From positions 21,371,501-21,435,500 of the forward strand of contig NC_087262.1 in assembly GCF_037042905.1 (NCBI RefSeq): 64,000 nucleotides of DNA, written 5' to 3'. The notes under the pieces were generated by a model. The model saw nothing but the letters and a program-made list of their open reading frames with translations, was not told where the DNA came from and made no database searches. Both the position numbers and the translations under genes were made by a program. This DNA comes from Lytechinus pictus. Lineage: Eukaryota > Echinodermata > Echinoidea > Temnopleuroida > Toxopneustidae. Below are positions 12,757 through 23,822 of the stretch, piece by piece; position 1 is the stretch's first letter; each line of letters begins with the position of its first letter.

Positions 12757-12966
12757 CTTTTTCTTTCTGGGGGGTCATTAGCGGCGGAAGTAAAAAAATT
12801 TAGGGGGACCACCAAAATTTGTTGACAAGCAAAAAAAAAAAGTTATATATCAACCACAATTTTAGGGGGAGGCCGACAAAAAATTTTGACAAGCAAAAAA
12901 AAAAAAAAAAAAGGTCAACGAAAAATTTAGGGAGGGACACGTCCCCCCGCTTCGGCCGCCTATGGG
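12757..12966. repeat. Degenerate foldback repeat with GCGGC...GCCGC ends
   Basis: The left end contains CATTAGCGGCGGAAG and the right end CTTCGGCCGCCTATGG, which pair imperfectly. Between them are two related units, each with a TTTAGGGGGA-like stretch, then GACAAGCAAAAAAA runs. A G-run (12965-12975) follows. It looks like a non-autonomous element; the A-runs and G-runs are probably mutable. Confidence 0.5.
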
Positions 12967-13429
12967 GGGGGGGGGGTGATATGGAAATAAACTCATGTTG
13001 TTGTTGTTTTTTCTTTATCGTCATGGATCACATCACAAGTGCGGTATAAAAACCTAATAAATATCGTACATTGATGATGTATGGTCTTGGGTTCATAATA
13101 CTCAATTCATGGCCCTGTCCTCATAATTCCACATATCGTGAATAAAAATGGATCACGGAGATAAAATTCAGAATTTTCTTTTATATCCATGTACGGATAA
13201 AATTTATAAATAGAGTACTAGTATCATCGGATTTGGTTTATCCACTGTTCGTTATCAAATTAATATGTATTTGTGTATAATAGGTAATATTATTTTGTGT
13301 TCTAAATTTTGTGTTGAATCACTGCCATTATAATGAAAAAGATATTGTGACAATGTAAATAAAAGCGATATATATCATTCATTACAATGCTAATTGGAAT
13401 TCGTTTATTTGTTTTCACGATAATGAGCA

Positions 13430-14340
13430 GGGGGTGTGGTAAAAAGGGAAGAAAGGGGAGAAAGAGCAAGGGTTAACAGAATAAAGAGGGATATAAGATA
13501 GAGAAATAGAGAAGAGAGAGGAAAGCGCGAAAGAAAGATAGATAGAAAAGATGAGAAGAGCGAGACCAGAAGATGGTGCCATGATTTTCAGGCAGTCAGA
13601 TGGAGAGGGTCTAATTTTGAAAAAATAAAAAAAGACCCCCCTCCCAACATTCAAACATCCCTGTTTGTCGATATAAACAAAATGAAATGATGAACTAATA
13701 AAAAAAAGGGATGGGGAAAGGATGGCATTAGTTTCACATTATATTTCTCCCGTTCTCTTAATTCATCTTTCTGATCACCCACTTCGGTGTTTCATCTCTT
13801 TTATCGGAACTTCTCATCGATTTCTCTTTAATTACTAGTACTTCCTTTTTCTACTCATCTCCCTTTATCTATAATCTCATTATATTTCACCCTTTTCCTG
13901 GTTTTTCACTCTCTCCCCATTTTTTTGTATTTATTTCCTTTTCCATCCCCTTTATTTTCTGTACCTTGTTTTTCTTCTCCATGCTGTCCGATTCTTTTTG
14001 TTCTACTCAGTACCCTTTCTCTCCGTCTCTGTTTCTTTTCTCACTCTTGTTTTCGTATGATCATATCCCTTTCAGTTTCTATTCACTTTTCTATACAACT
14101 AGCCTATATATTTCCCTTCTTCATAAACATTCTTCTCATCGGAATATCCCCTTTCCACCCTCCATACCTACTTCTCCTACCTTGCTTTTCACTTTAATTT
14201 CTTCCTTGTTCTGTCTTACCTCATCAGTCTTCTATCATTTTCTCAATCTTACTCACACGTCATTCTCTTTTCCCACTATATCTCATCCCTGCCTCATAAT
14301 CTTAATTTCTTACCCTCTTTCATGTCATTATTCCTTAAAG
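13430..14340. repeat. Purine-rich block switching to pyrimidine-rich block
   Basis: About 13436-13570 is almost entirely purine on the + strand (GGGAAGAAAGGGGAGAAAGA-type), whereas about 13740-14340 is strongly pyrimidine-rich on the same strand (TTCC/CTTT mixtures). These blocks explain the Ser/Phe/Leu-rich open frames on both strands, and no conserved coding signal is seen. Confidence 0.6.
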
Positions 14341-15688
14341 GGGGAGTGAATTGTGCGTGTCTCTTATTGACTGTGTGTTATAAATACGTAGTCTTAAAAT
14401 AGATGTTTCCAGACATTTCTACAGAGAATAAATTGACCTATAATTTTTTGTATAAACTGAAATGTTTTGAGAGGAAAGGTATTGGTTTTGCTACTTGGTC
14501 ACATAATTATTGTGGTATAAATGTATTGAGTAGTTTAATTAGCATGTTATCATTCAAGTAGGTCTATATTACTAGACTACACTAGCATTGTGGGTTAGGA
14601 AACTGGCCAGGTATGAGTAGTTGAGGACTCGAGATGGCGCTATTCATTCGTATCTGCTTTAAATACATTCTTTCCCTCCCACCCTTCCTTCACCTCTCTA
14701 TTGGTAGTAAAGATTCAATGATGTTATTTTCTTTTGATTTATGTCACATGCTATTCTCCCAATTCCGCCAAATAGTAGAGACTAGTGACCATCATTTCAC
14801 CTTTCATTCACTGACCTTTTATGAAAATTTTACATTTGGCACCCCCAGAAAAACATTCATATTCATTCTTTGGGCAAACCCACTTTTTTATATAAGACCC
14901 TTTCATCATGAGTTTACCCATATGTATAAAATATCAGGCAATCATGGAATATTTTCTATAATATTCTTCCTAATTACATGTATGAAACGAATTTGAAAGC
15001 TTTAATTTTCTATTGAAAACTGACAATTGGATCTCCAAGTACATCCAAGAAGAATCAACTCAACTAATGCAAAGTTGACTCTATTCAGAAAAGAATTATT
15101 TCTTTCAGCAGCAAAACCATGTCAGAAGTGAAGGAGTTGAAGGAGTTGAGATAAAAAAATAAAGGCAATAATGAACAAAAAATACCTTGTTTGAAAGAGC
15201 AAAATTATATAATTTCATATCATGGACAAGTTCAATCTCTCATTAGAATAGTGGCATCCCCTCCCTGTGATATACATTAAAAATACAAAGTATCAATTCA
15301 ACCATAGTTGCCATATTAATATTGCCATTTCAAAAATACACTAAAACACAGGATAAATTGCTTAAACAAATCAAATTCAAGTTCCAAAACAAAGACAATG
15401 TGATGGGTCTAGGAATCGGTGGTTTCCAAATCCACCAATGGAGCACTCTTTACTGTCAGGCTGTCATACCACAAAGTCGTCTCTGAAGGTCATTTGCATT
15501 CACAGGGCAGAGTCTTTGGCTCAGAACAAGTCTATAACACTTCATATTATATATCGATTCTCAGTGTCTGCTGTTTCTCTCTATAAATCCATTACCATTC
15601 TGGTCATGCATCATCATCAACCTATATTGGCAGCTGCTGCGCAAACCAATCCAGCAAATATGGGATAGACAGAATGGAAACATCACCT

Positions 15689-15848
15689 GGGGAGCGTTTC
15701 ATCAATATTTTCATCCGACAAGGTGTCAGATCTGACATCTTTCCATGATTTTGATTGGCAGAGAGGCACTGTTCCTATGGTAACTGTCGGATAAAATGGG
15801 ACTTGTCGGATAAAACGTCCGACAAGTCCTTTCATGAAACGCCCCCCT
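15689..15848. mobile_element. ~160-bp MITE with GGGGxGCGTTTCAT ends
   Basis: Left end reads GGGGAGCGTTTCATCAA; the right end read on the other strand is GGGGGGCGTTTCATGAAAGG. Inside, TTGTCGGATAAAA and GTCCGACAAG form further short inverted repeats. There is no coding capacity. It lies just downstream of CHCHD1 and may be within its 3' UTR. Confidence 0.7.
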
Positions 15849-16069
15849 GCTTGTGAGGAGAGGATCTGACTAAACAGCATCTCCTAGCCTTGAGACATCT
15901 ATTGAGACATTGGATGATTGGACACAAGAAGATCTTAAAGTTCCGATCCCCTGCTGACAAGATGGCCAATGCAATGCATCTAACAGTGCAAAGGAACTTC
16001 TAATCTCGATGCATAGCACCTTGATACTGTTGTAATTGTTTTGTATTTCTTCGCATATTGAGCCCTTCC

Positions 16070-19000
16070 TCATTTTTCCTTGGGAAGGGGGTACTTCCAT
16101 AAGAGTTCATTGATCTGTTTGCTCGAAAGTCTCTTGGCTGATCCTGTTTTCCCTGCTTGAGTCGCTTCCCTCTTTAAAAGCTGTCAAAGAAATGAAATGA
16201 GATGCACTGTTTATGGTCAAATTCTTGGATTTCAAATAAATTCAAAATGGAAAAGCGATCTATATGTTTCTCAACCCTGGTATTTAAACAATAATTTGAT
16301 TCAAATTATTTTTGCATAATCATGACAAGGAGAGAGAAGAGTATGGCATAAAGACGTGCAATGTACATTGTACACTTTATCTAATCTGTTTGCATGTCAC
16401 ACTACCTTAACAATTAAAAAATAAACCATTGCTTTGTTAACATTGACATGATGAACCCGGGGGGGGGGGGGGGGCACTCAGTATATAATGCATAGTGGGT
16501 ATGTGCCACGGAGGGGACCCCCATTTTTACACTCAAATTTCCGTTCCAGGGCATAGCATTTTCATCTCATTTTATAAAAAGAACTAAGAAAGCCGCTCCG
16601 AAGCATAGCATTTTCTTCTTATTGAGAAAAAGGAAGAAAGAAATCTGCTCCAAAGCTTCGCATATTTTTCGTTAAGCCGTTCCAGTCGCATTGATCCACC
16701 ACAATGAGCTGCAATTTTGGTGAAAAGCGGCAGCAGAGCGCTGTCCGACCATCGCCTCTTCGCGAGCGCACCCGGTGCCCATGCCACTGGGCTAGCTGCA
16801 TACATGTATGCCCGTTCCAAAGGGATGCACACACAGGCGACCCGTTCCAAGGACCCCTGTTTACACAAACATTTGTATTTCCGAAGCCCGTTCCGAGGAC
16901 CCTCCTTTTTACAATAAGTCCGCTCCAAGGCCCCCGGTTTTTGTCTCGCCCGCGGCACATACCTTCCACTTTTTTGGTCGAGTGCCCCCCCCCCCCCCCC
17001 CCCCCCCCCGGGTGATGAACTTACATAATTCTAAACTTGGTAAGATTTCGCAAATAACTTCAATATGAGAAGATAACTACCCGTCACACTTTTAAAAAAG
17101 CTTCATAATTCACAAATATACATGTATATATATTTTTATTTCAACTACTTCAAATTTATTCAGAGGAGCAAAAGAAACAAGCACAAAACATGGACACTCA
17201 GTTCATAACTACATGTTGATTTACATTAAATCCATTTATTGGCAATTCAAAAACTTGTTTTAGTTAAAAGTATGCAATTTCTAACTTTTTAACAAAACTT
17301 CCGTCCATGGAGGTAAATTTTCAAGAAAGATCACAAAATCTATCCAATAAACTACATTTTATTTTGTATCATCCACATAAACTGCTTTAGGGAATTCATT
17401 TTCATATTATCTATTGTTCCCAATTGTGGTGTACTCAACCCAGGTGGGGTGAATGGTTTCCTGGCAGGAATAAAATTCTTGAAATGTCTGTGCGCTGTAA
17501 AGAGACCGCCAGGCTTAGATTTGGGGAGATTTACCAATATCAAAATAAATAGACTTTAACTCCTCATGAAAGCATTCCCTCTTCTTCCAAAGATCATGTA
17601 ATATTTTACTGGATTAAAAAAATAATTACCTCAGCATCTGCTAGACACTTGTTGAATAGACTGATCTCTTCTGAACAGTCTGCATCACTGAATTCATGTT
17701 GCTTCCAACATGACATTAATACTGCCATCTCAGTAATACAAGTCGCAGCTGAAATACAATGAAAATGTACAAGGCAAAATAAAAACTTTGTTAAAAGAAA
17801 ACATTTTCTCTAGCACACCAAAAATCAGGAATTAGCTTAATGCCTAAATCTAATATGTCATCTCAACGGAATTAATCTATCATGAACAAAATTTCCCATC
17901 AACAGTTCAACACCAACCATTTCAAATTATCTGAACCACAAATCAGGAATTAGCTTATTTAGCCTATATTATAATATGAAATTTGTCTATCAATATCATG
18001 AACAAAATATTCCAATAACACCATTTCAAATTATTTGAACCAGGCATTTAAAGATACTTTAATATTATCGGTATCAGCGAACCTCGCATTTATGACTAAT
18101 GTGACTGTGAGTCTGTGTCAGTGATGACGACTATCAGCCGGCATTTTAAAAAGGCCTAACTTTAGTAACTAGTTAGTACATTAGAGCAAATTTTTACTGC
18201 TAAGTTCAATCAGCCTCATGTGCAGTGACAACACAGCTCCGCTCGGCCTCAGAGTCAGAATTTGACTCATATGAGTCACTACCTCAAGCAATGTTCGTGC
18301 AGGCTCCACTCCACACACAGCCGATTTCAAAACATCGCATGCGATCGGTCGCCGATCGCATGCGATGTTTTTAAATCGGCCGTGAATAATAGTACGTGTG
18401 AGGAAAAAGATACTGGCCCAAAATCACCAATTTTGAGGATAACCGGAGGATGGACACGGAGTGAAATACGGGTGTAGAGTAAGATATTAAGTCATTCATA
18501 TCCCTCGTTATATTTTTTTTCTTTAATTTTTACGATAACCATGATTGCCATCCCACCTTTTATGACTCGGAATATCCGATCTAGTTCACTGTCCCGATGT
18601 TCGGGTAGGTGGAGCGTAGTGTAGCGGTAGTGAAGTGGAGCCTGCACGAACATCAGGCCGAGGTAGTGAGTCACCAGAGCAGAGCAAGCATGACAGTCAG
18701 GCACGTACACGTAGCCTGGAGGCGTCTGGGGAGTGAAAGTAATATACTGTACGTATGGTCACTCCCCTAACGCCTGGCATTGTGATGTATAGGCTCCTAC
18801 GTACCAAGGGAAAAGGCAACTATAAAAATGCGCCAAACTGCTAGTTATGTTTAGAATCTGAGGTCACGACTGCTGTACATGGGTAACAATATTGGTTGGC
18901 ATAAATACGTGGAAGTCGTGTACACCCAAGCAAAACATCGCCGGCGAACTCAATAAGTCACGTGACCGCCACCATTTTGCTAGGTCAATTGTTCGAGAAC

Positions 19001-19704
19001 GCGCCGTAGAAGGCAAGATGCAATATGTTTTCTCTATGTATTTCTAGTTCAGTGGTTGAAGCGGGACATTTTAGCACTTTTTAATCTAGCACCGCTCATG
19101 ATTTTGCCGCCCTCTATACGCGTCACGTAACTAGGTTGCATTAACAAAGGATCAAAGATGGCGATGTCAACAAGTGTAAGTAAACTCTCTTCTAGTTCTA
19201 CTTTTATTACTTCATATAATTTATTCGTCATTTTGTAACCATTACTATCCATTTTTTGCCAAACGTTGCCAACCAAGGCAATAGTTACCCATGTACAGCA
19301 GTCGTGACCTCAGATTCTAAACATAACTAGCAGTTTGGCGCATTTTTATAGTTGCCTTTTCCCTCGGTACGTAGGAGCCTATACATCACAATGCCAGGCG
19401 TTAGGGGAGTGACCATACGTACAGTATATTTTACTTTCACTCCCCAGACGCGCGACGCCTCCAGGCTACGTACACGTGCCGAAATGTCTACTGCCCCGTC
19501 GCCGGAGTTGCGGGGCAGAGAAAGACCTAGGAGTAGGAGACCGGCGCGGTGGCGGTGAAGTCAAGAAGGATGTTTTCACTTACCCTCGGGTTTTGCCTTC
19601 TTAAGTGATACTCTGTCTCTAAGCGCCAGTGGTTTGGACATATTTATATACTCAGTTGGCTTATAATGATTTCGTAAAATGATTTCCTTCAGTCGTTTCG
19701 ACAT
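16070..19704 (-). CDS. CHCHD1: CHCHD1/MRPS37, mitochondrial small ribosomal subunit protein (3 exons, 116 aa)
   Basis: Minus-strand exons: 19704-19584 (40 codons + 1 nt), 17748-17630, 16180-16070. Donors are GTAAGT and GTAATT; acceptors TTTCAG and TTGACAG; phases 1 and 0 fit exactly. An in-frame TAA lies 18 bp upstream of the ATG. Exon 2 carries the CHCH fold with perfect twin CX9C motifs, C-ITEMAVLMS-C and C-SEEISLFNK-C. TCITEM, CWKQHEF and the basic C-terminus (INELLWKYPLP) match the known CHCHD1 family in order and spacing; the human protein is 118 aa. Family members are imported into the intermembrane-space/matrix system, oxidised at the CX9C pairs, and built into the 28S mitoribosomal subunit. 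The gene points away from TRPC and converges with the BMP gene. Intron 1 contains a large inverted repeat. Confidence 0.93.
16456..17012. mobile_element. ~555-bp foldback element capped by G and C runs
   Basis: The left end is CCCGGGGGG...GGGGCACTC and the right end GAGTGCCCC...CCCCCCGGG, a clear terminal inverted repeat with long homopolymers. The interior contains recurring short units of the type CCGTTCCAAGGACCC / CCGCTCCAAGGCCCC / CCGTTCCGAGGACCC (16810-16945) and CGAAGCATAGCATTTTC (16550-16620). The overlapping open frames on both strands follow from this repetition. It lies in CHCHD1 intron 2. Confidence 0.75.
18273..18673. repeat. Nested inverted repeats with a 29-bp hairpin
   Basis: Arms at about 18273-18315 and 18634-18673 pair (GAGTCACTACCTC and TGTTCGTGCAGGCTCCAC versus their complements). 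Inside, 18320-18348 and 18352-18380 form a 29-bp hairpin with a 3-nt loop and a single mismatch, containing the self-complementary core CATCGCATGCGATCGG. It lies in CHCHD1 intron 1, immediately left of the larger inverted repeat. Confidence 0.8.
18700..19480. repeat. Large near-perfect inverted repeat (~200-bp arms, 364-bp loop)
   Basis: Arm 18700-18901 is the reverse complement of 19266-19480, with only small differences (for example an extra GCGCGC-type insertion in the right arm). Shared stretches include ATGCGCCAAACTGCTAGTTA, AATCTGAGGTCACGACTGCT and CACTCCCCTAACGCCTGGCA. The loop holds a CACGTGAC box, a run of CG-containing motifs and an ATGGCGATG followed by a GTAAGT donor-like site at 19157-19185. 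It may be a foldback transposon or an inverted duplication of a short promoter-like segment. If transcribed as CHCHD1 pre-mRNA it would form a long hairpin. Confidence 0.85.
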
Positions 19705-20225
19705 GATTGATTTATTTGATTATCAAAAATGCTGACAAGAAAATTACAATTGCACAACACGTTACGGAGAAAGAATCTATCGGCACAATATAAGTGACAA
19801 TAAAAAGTATGGTATTGCTAATGTTAAAAAAAAAAAAGAGGAAATCATCAAGTGACATAACGAGAACACAGCCGTTTCTATAAGCAATGGTCATTCTGGA
19901 AAAGGACTACATGAAACCTTCCACAAGATTATCAGACATACATGTATAATACATGTTCATTAAAAATTATTCATTAACTAAGTGGAAATGCTTATCGTGT
20001 TCACATGAATATATAATCATTGTAATAAGTATCATCATCACTCAGTATCATCATCATCATCACCCGGCATCATCATCATCATCATTATGGTAATCATCGT
20101 CGTCGTTAGTATTACTATCGCTATTATATATTTAATTAAATGGATATAGAAATGAAATAAACAATTAAAATTCAAATTCAAATATTACTGTCATTAACAT
20201 TATTATTATTATTATTTCCATTGTC
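19705..20225. other. Intergenic DNA upstream of CHCHD1
   Basis: AT-rich. It must contain the CHCHD1 promoter next to 19704, but no clear element is visible. A CAT/CATCAT microsatellite lies at about 20030-20110, with TTA repeats near 20195-20217. Confidence 0.4.
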
Positions 20226-22110
20226 CACAACTTGATGTTCTGTTGGTATATTAAACAGCAACCGGACTTCTTCCAGAAATCTAGGGTTATTGTTCTATAT
20301 TCTATCAAATGGGTCCTCTTCTCATTGTTCACTTCTCTTTCTAATTCAAGACCTTCCGTAGGATATGAGCAGTTCCAAGCAAGCTTGCCTTCTGCATCGT
20401 TTCAAAGGACACCTCGACTCCTAAAACAGCCAGAAAGCTTCTGTGTCTTGTTGTCACTGTTCCTAGGGCTCCGATGACTATTGGTACCACCTTCGTCTTC
20501 ACCTTCCAAATCCTTCTCAGCCCCCATGCCAGATCGTTATACTTCTGCATCTTTTCCTCCTCTTTACGCCAAGCTCTGCAGTCTCCCGGAATCGCAATAT
20601 CTATGATGAGACATTCCTTATCCTTCTTCTTTAAGAAAACGATGTCTGGTCGTCTAGCTTCAATGACCTTGTCTGTCTGGATATAAAAATCCCATAAGAG
20701 TTTTACATCGTCGTTCTCTACTACAGGCTCTGCCCGATGTTCGTACCATTTTTATGCATGGGGTAAGTGGTACTTCTTGGCCAGACCCCAATGAACTGCA
20801 GCTGCTACTTTGTCGTGCCTTCCTTTGTACTCAGTCTGTGCCATTTTGCTGCATTCACTCACCAGATGAGACACCGCTTCGTCTTTGTCATGACACATTC
20901 TACATGAGGGAGATGTATGCTCCTTTTAAACTTTGGCTCTTCGGTATTTTGTTCTAATTGCTTGGTCCTGAGCAGCAACTAGCATACTTTCCGTCTCCTT
21001 CTTTAAACTTCCTCGTTTCAGCCACTGCCAACTCTCTGGTCCAGCAAACTCCTCTGTCTGTCTTAAATGCTGTCCGTGCATCACCTTCTCTTTCCATCCT
21101 TCCAGTCTCATTTTCCTTTGATCAGCCTTCAGCTGTTTCGCTATCATACCCTTTACTTTCCTCATCGACTCTTTCAGTTGACTGCCTTCATGATAGTATC
21201 CACCTGGCCTTCAATATAGCAGTATAGGCTTTGTTCCTCATGTCTTACAGTCTCCTCTATTCCATCCAGACCACGTCCTCCCTTCTCTCTTGACACATAA
21301 AGTCTATCTACATCAGACTTTGGGTGAAACATCCCATGCATAGTTAGCAACTTCCTTGTCTTCCTGTCCAAGTGTTCGAGTTCAACCTTGTTCCATTCAA
21401 CTATGCCAGCAGCATATCTCACTCGGGATCTCACTAGGGCTACTGCTCAAGTGTTAACAACCTTCACCATGTTTCCAGCATTTAGTTTGGATTTGAGCAC
21501 CTTCCGAATTCTCCTGATATACTCTGCCTCAATCTTCTTCTTCATTTCTTGATGTTTCAACTGATCTGCCTCTAGTATTCCGAGATATTTTTAGCTACCA
21601 CCGTCTTCGATTGATCTGATCTCTTCTCCGTTCGGCATTTGGAAGCTGTTGTCATTGGCTGGCTTACCTCTCTTGAGAGTAATCATTGCACATTTATCCA
21701 ACCCAAACTGCACACCGATGTCTTCGCTGAAGATCCGCACAGTGTTGATGAGAGACTCCAAGTCATTTTGTGTCTTACCAAATAGCTTCAAATCGTCCAT
21801 GTATAATAGATGGTTGATTTTTGCCTTGCTCTTGAACTCATATCCTAGCCTGGATCTTCTGAGCACCTTAGTTAATGGTGTCATTGCCATCACAAACAGC
21901 AATGGAGATAGACTATCTCCCTGAAAGATTCCTCTCTTGATACCAACCTCTCCAAGCACTTCACCATTACTTTCCAACTTAGTTCTCCATCTCGCCATAC
22001 TTGTAATGAGGAACCTTCTGATATTGTCTGCTACCCCTAACATTTCCATAGACTCGATGATCCAAGAGTGCGGAACCATGTCGCATGCTTTCTTGTAGTC
22101 AATCCATGCC
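20226..22110 (-). mobile_element. Decayed R2-like non-LTR retrotransposon with CCHC finger and REL-type endonuclease
   Basis: Read on the minus strand from 22110 downward. The reverse-transcriptase part shows WIDYKKACDMVPHSWI, GIFQGDSLSPLLF, and the catalytic box LLYMDDLKLF (about 21800). After a stop near 21594 it continues with YLGILEADQLKHQEM and, in other frames, the C-terminal region. A CCHC finger (CRMC, then H and C in CX2CX8HX4C spacing, about 20850-20905) is followed by a PD-(D/E)XK-type motif, RPDIVFL...LIIDIAIP (about 20590-20660), and ends near 20344 with a conserved-looking tail. RT, then zinc finger, then restriction-like endonuclease is the layout of the R2/R4/NeSL-type LINEs. 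Several stops and frameshifts show it is dead. The 5' part is absent; the fragment ends exactly at a trinucleotide array. Confidence 0.85.
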
Positions 22111-22226
22111 ATTATTATCATTATTATTATTATTATCATCATTATAGTAGTAGCAGCAGTAGTAGTAGTAGTAGTAGTAGCAGTAGCAGTAACAGTAGTA
22201 GCAGCAGCAGCAGTAGTAGTAGTAGC

Positions 22227-22269
<43 letters not shown>

Positions 22270-22376
22270 ACAGTAGCAGTAACAGTAGTAGTAGTAGAAG
22301 TAGTAGTATTAGTAGTAGTAGTAGTAGTAGTAATAGTAAGATTTAGTAGTTGCATGAGTGGTAGTAGTAGTAGTAG
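22111..22376 (+). repeat. Trinucleotide microsatellite (ATT/ATC then AGT/AGC/AAC)
   Basis: A run of ATT and ATC triplets (22111-22145) switches to GTA/GCA/ACA triplets until about 22376. The polySer (+) and polyThr/Ala (-) open frames through it are artefacts. It forms the 5' border of the R2-like fragment. Confidence 0.9.
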
Positions 22377-23822
22377 TGAATATCGGTTGGAATAGGTATA
22401 TATGGTATATCACACTATATTGTCAAACTCCCAAAATGGTTTTGAAATCATTTTAATTAATGATCATATCCCTTTCGATTTACAGCAAAAAGCGAATATA
22501 GAGTAAAGTATATATAACACAGTATACCTGGCTAATCTGATCTCACTTTCCTCTAATAGCTAGTCATTGAAGCGATAATCGGTAACCATAAATGCTCATT
22601 TTAACCTATAGTAATTGAAATCAAATTAATTCATATGATATGTTTTTAACAGAATCAAAATTTCGTGAAAAGACAATCGGTTCTGAAAAACCACTACATT
22701 TTAATTTAAGGATTGTTATTTCTGAAATTTAATAGTAAGGGATAACAGTTCTTAATACGGAATACGTTTTAAAGGAAAATGGAAGCCTCATGGACCCTTT
22801 CCTATAAATGAAATGTTATCAAAAAGCTTTACTAATGGCAAATCAGAAACTAAAACGTTGTAACAAACATATACAGATTTTATAAACAAAACGTGATTTA
22901 TACGGCATATTCGATTCCATATTACTGCTTGATTACAAATTCAGCTTTGTGAGAGAACAAAATCTATTAACGTAAACAGTCATCAATCATGCTCTCAAAT
23001 TGAATCATTAAATTCTGTTTTTAATTCAACCAAATTTCCATTTGTTGATGAGAGGGTATCCTTGGTTAATAACAGTTTACAATAAATGACCAATCACTCA
23101 TCAAAATCCCTCACAAAGTACAGCGCTTATAATTAAGCTAGCTTCAAATCAATTCGGAACTATTTGCGGTGGATCGAAATATGAAGTACGGGGTAGGTTT
23201 ATAAATTTTTTAACAGAGCGGTCATCTCAAAATCGATGGCGTTTCGAATGGAAGGTGACAGAAGGGGTGAGTGCATGCATCCCTACATTTACCTCCGTAA
23301 TTGTTAACTTTGCCATAAAAGAATATTTTTTTTTTCATTCTCTGTTCATGTGACCTAAGTGTATAATGGTTCACAACAAGTTTCTTAGTATGTCTGGTAG
23401 CTGTAAATATCGGTAGGAATATTATCCAACATGTGTAGATTTCGATCAATCAATTTTGAAACTTAATTTAAGGGCAGAACAAGGCGCATGGGAGGGGGGG
23501 GGGGTCTCTCCCCCCTCTCCCCGGCCCCTATCTGTAGGCTAGTGTTCTGCGGTGACTTTTTTTGGGTGATATAAAACGTGCATTCATGTCTGAAATATTT
23601 GTTTGCCCCCTTGAACATGATGTTTTCCTCACACTGCCTCCCCCTCTATTTGAACATCATGGCACTGCCACAAGACTGGACCAATGAACGCCTCATAAGC
23701 TCAGGTGTGAAGTTGTAGTATAATGTACAAGGATTCATGGTGTCAACGACATTAATCTTCATGCCGCATATCAGATAACACACTCGCTCACTCAAAAAGG
23801 TTTCATCAACTCTTCATTCAAC
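22377..23822. other. Intergenic DNA upstream of the TRPC gene
   Basis: AT-rich, with no gene recognised. A G-run followed by a C-rich stretch (about 23490-23530) can fold back. The TRPC promoter and 5' UTR should be close to 23700-23822 but no core element is obvious. Confidence 0.4.

Larger units (their letters stand above)
10901..15688. other. Intergenic DNA between the BMP gene and CHCHD1 3' end
   Basis: No gene is recognised on either strand. The region holds a capped foldback element (about 12757-12966), a purine-rich block followed by a pyrimidine-rich block (13430-14340), and AT-rich DNA. The long open frames at 13415-14349 are low-complexity. The two neighbouring genes converge on this region, so both 3' UTRs lie inside or next to it. 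Confidence 0.5.

Noticed and set aside
13415-14349. Three 80-127-aa open frames
   Set aside because: Low-complexity polypurine/polypyrimidine DNA; no conserved residues.
16584-17068. Overlapping 66-124-aa open frames on both strands
   Set aside because: They lie inside the capped foldback element and reflect its internal CCGTTCC-type repeats.
22068-22355. PolySer (+) and polyThr/Ala (-) frames
   Set aside because: Translation of the AGT/AGC triplet array; only the part left of 22110 belongs to the LINE.
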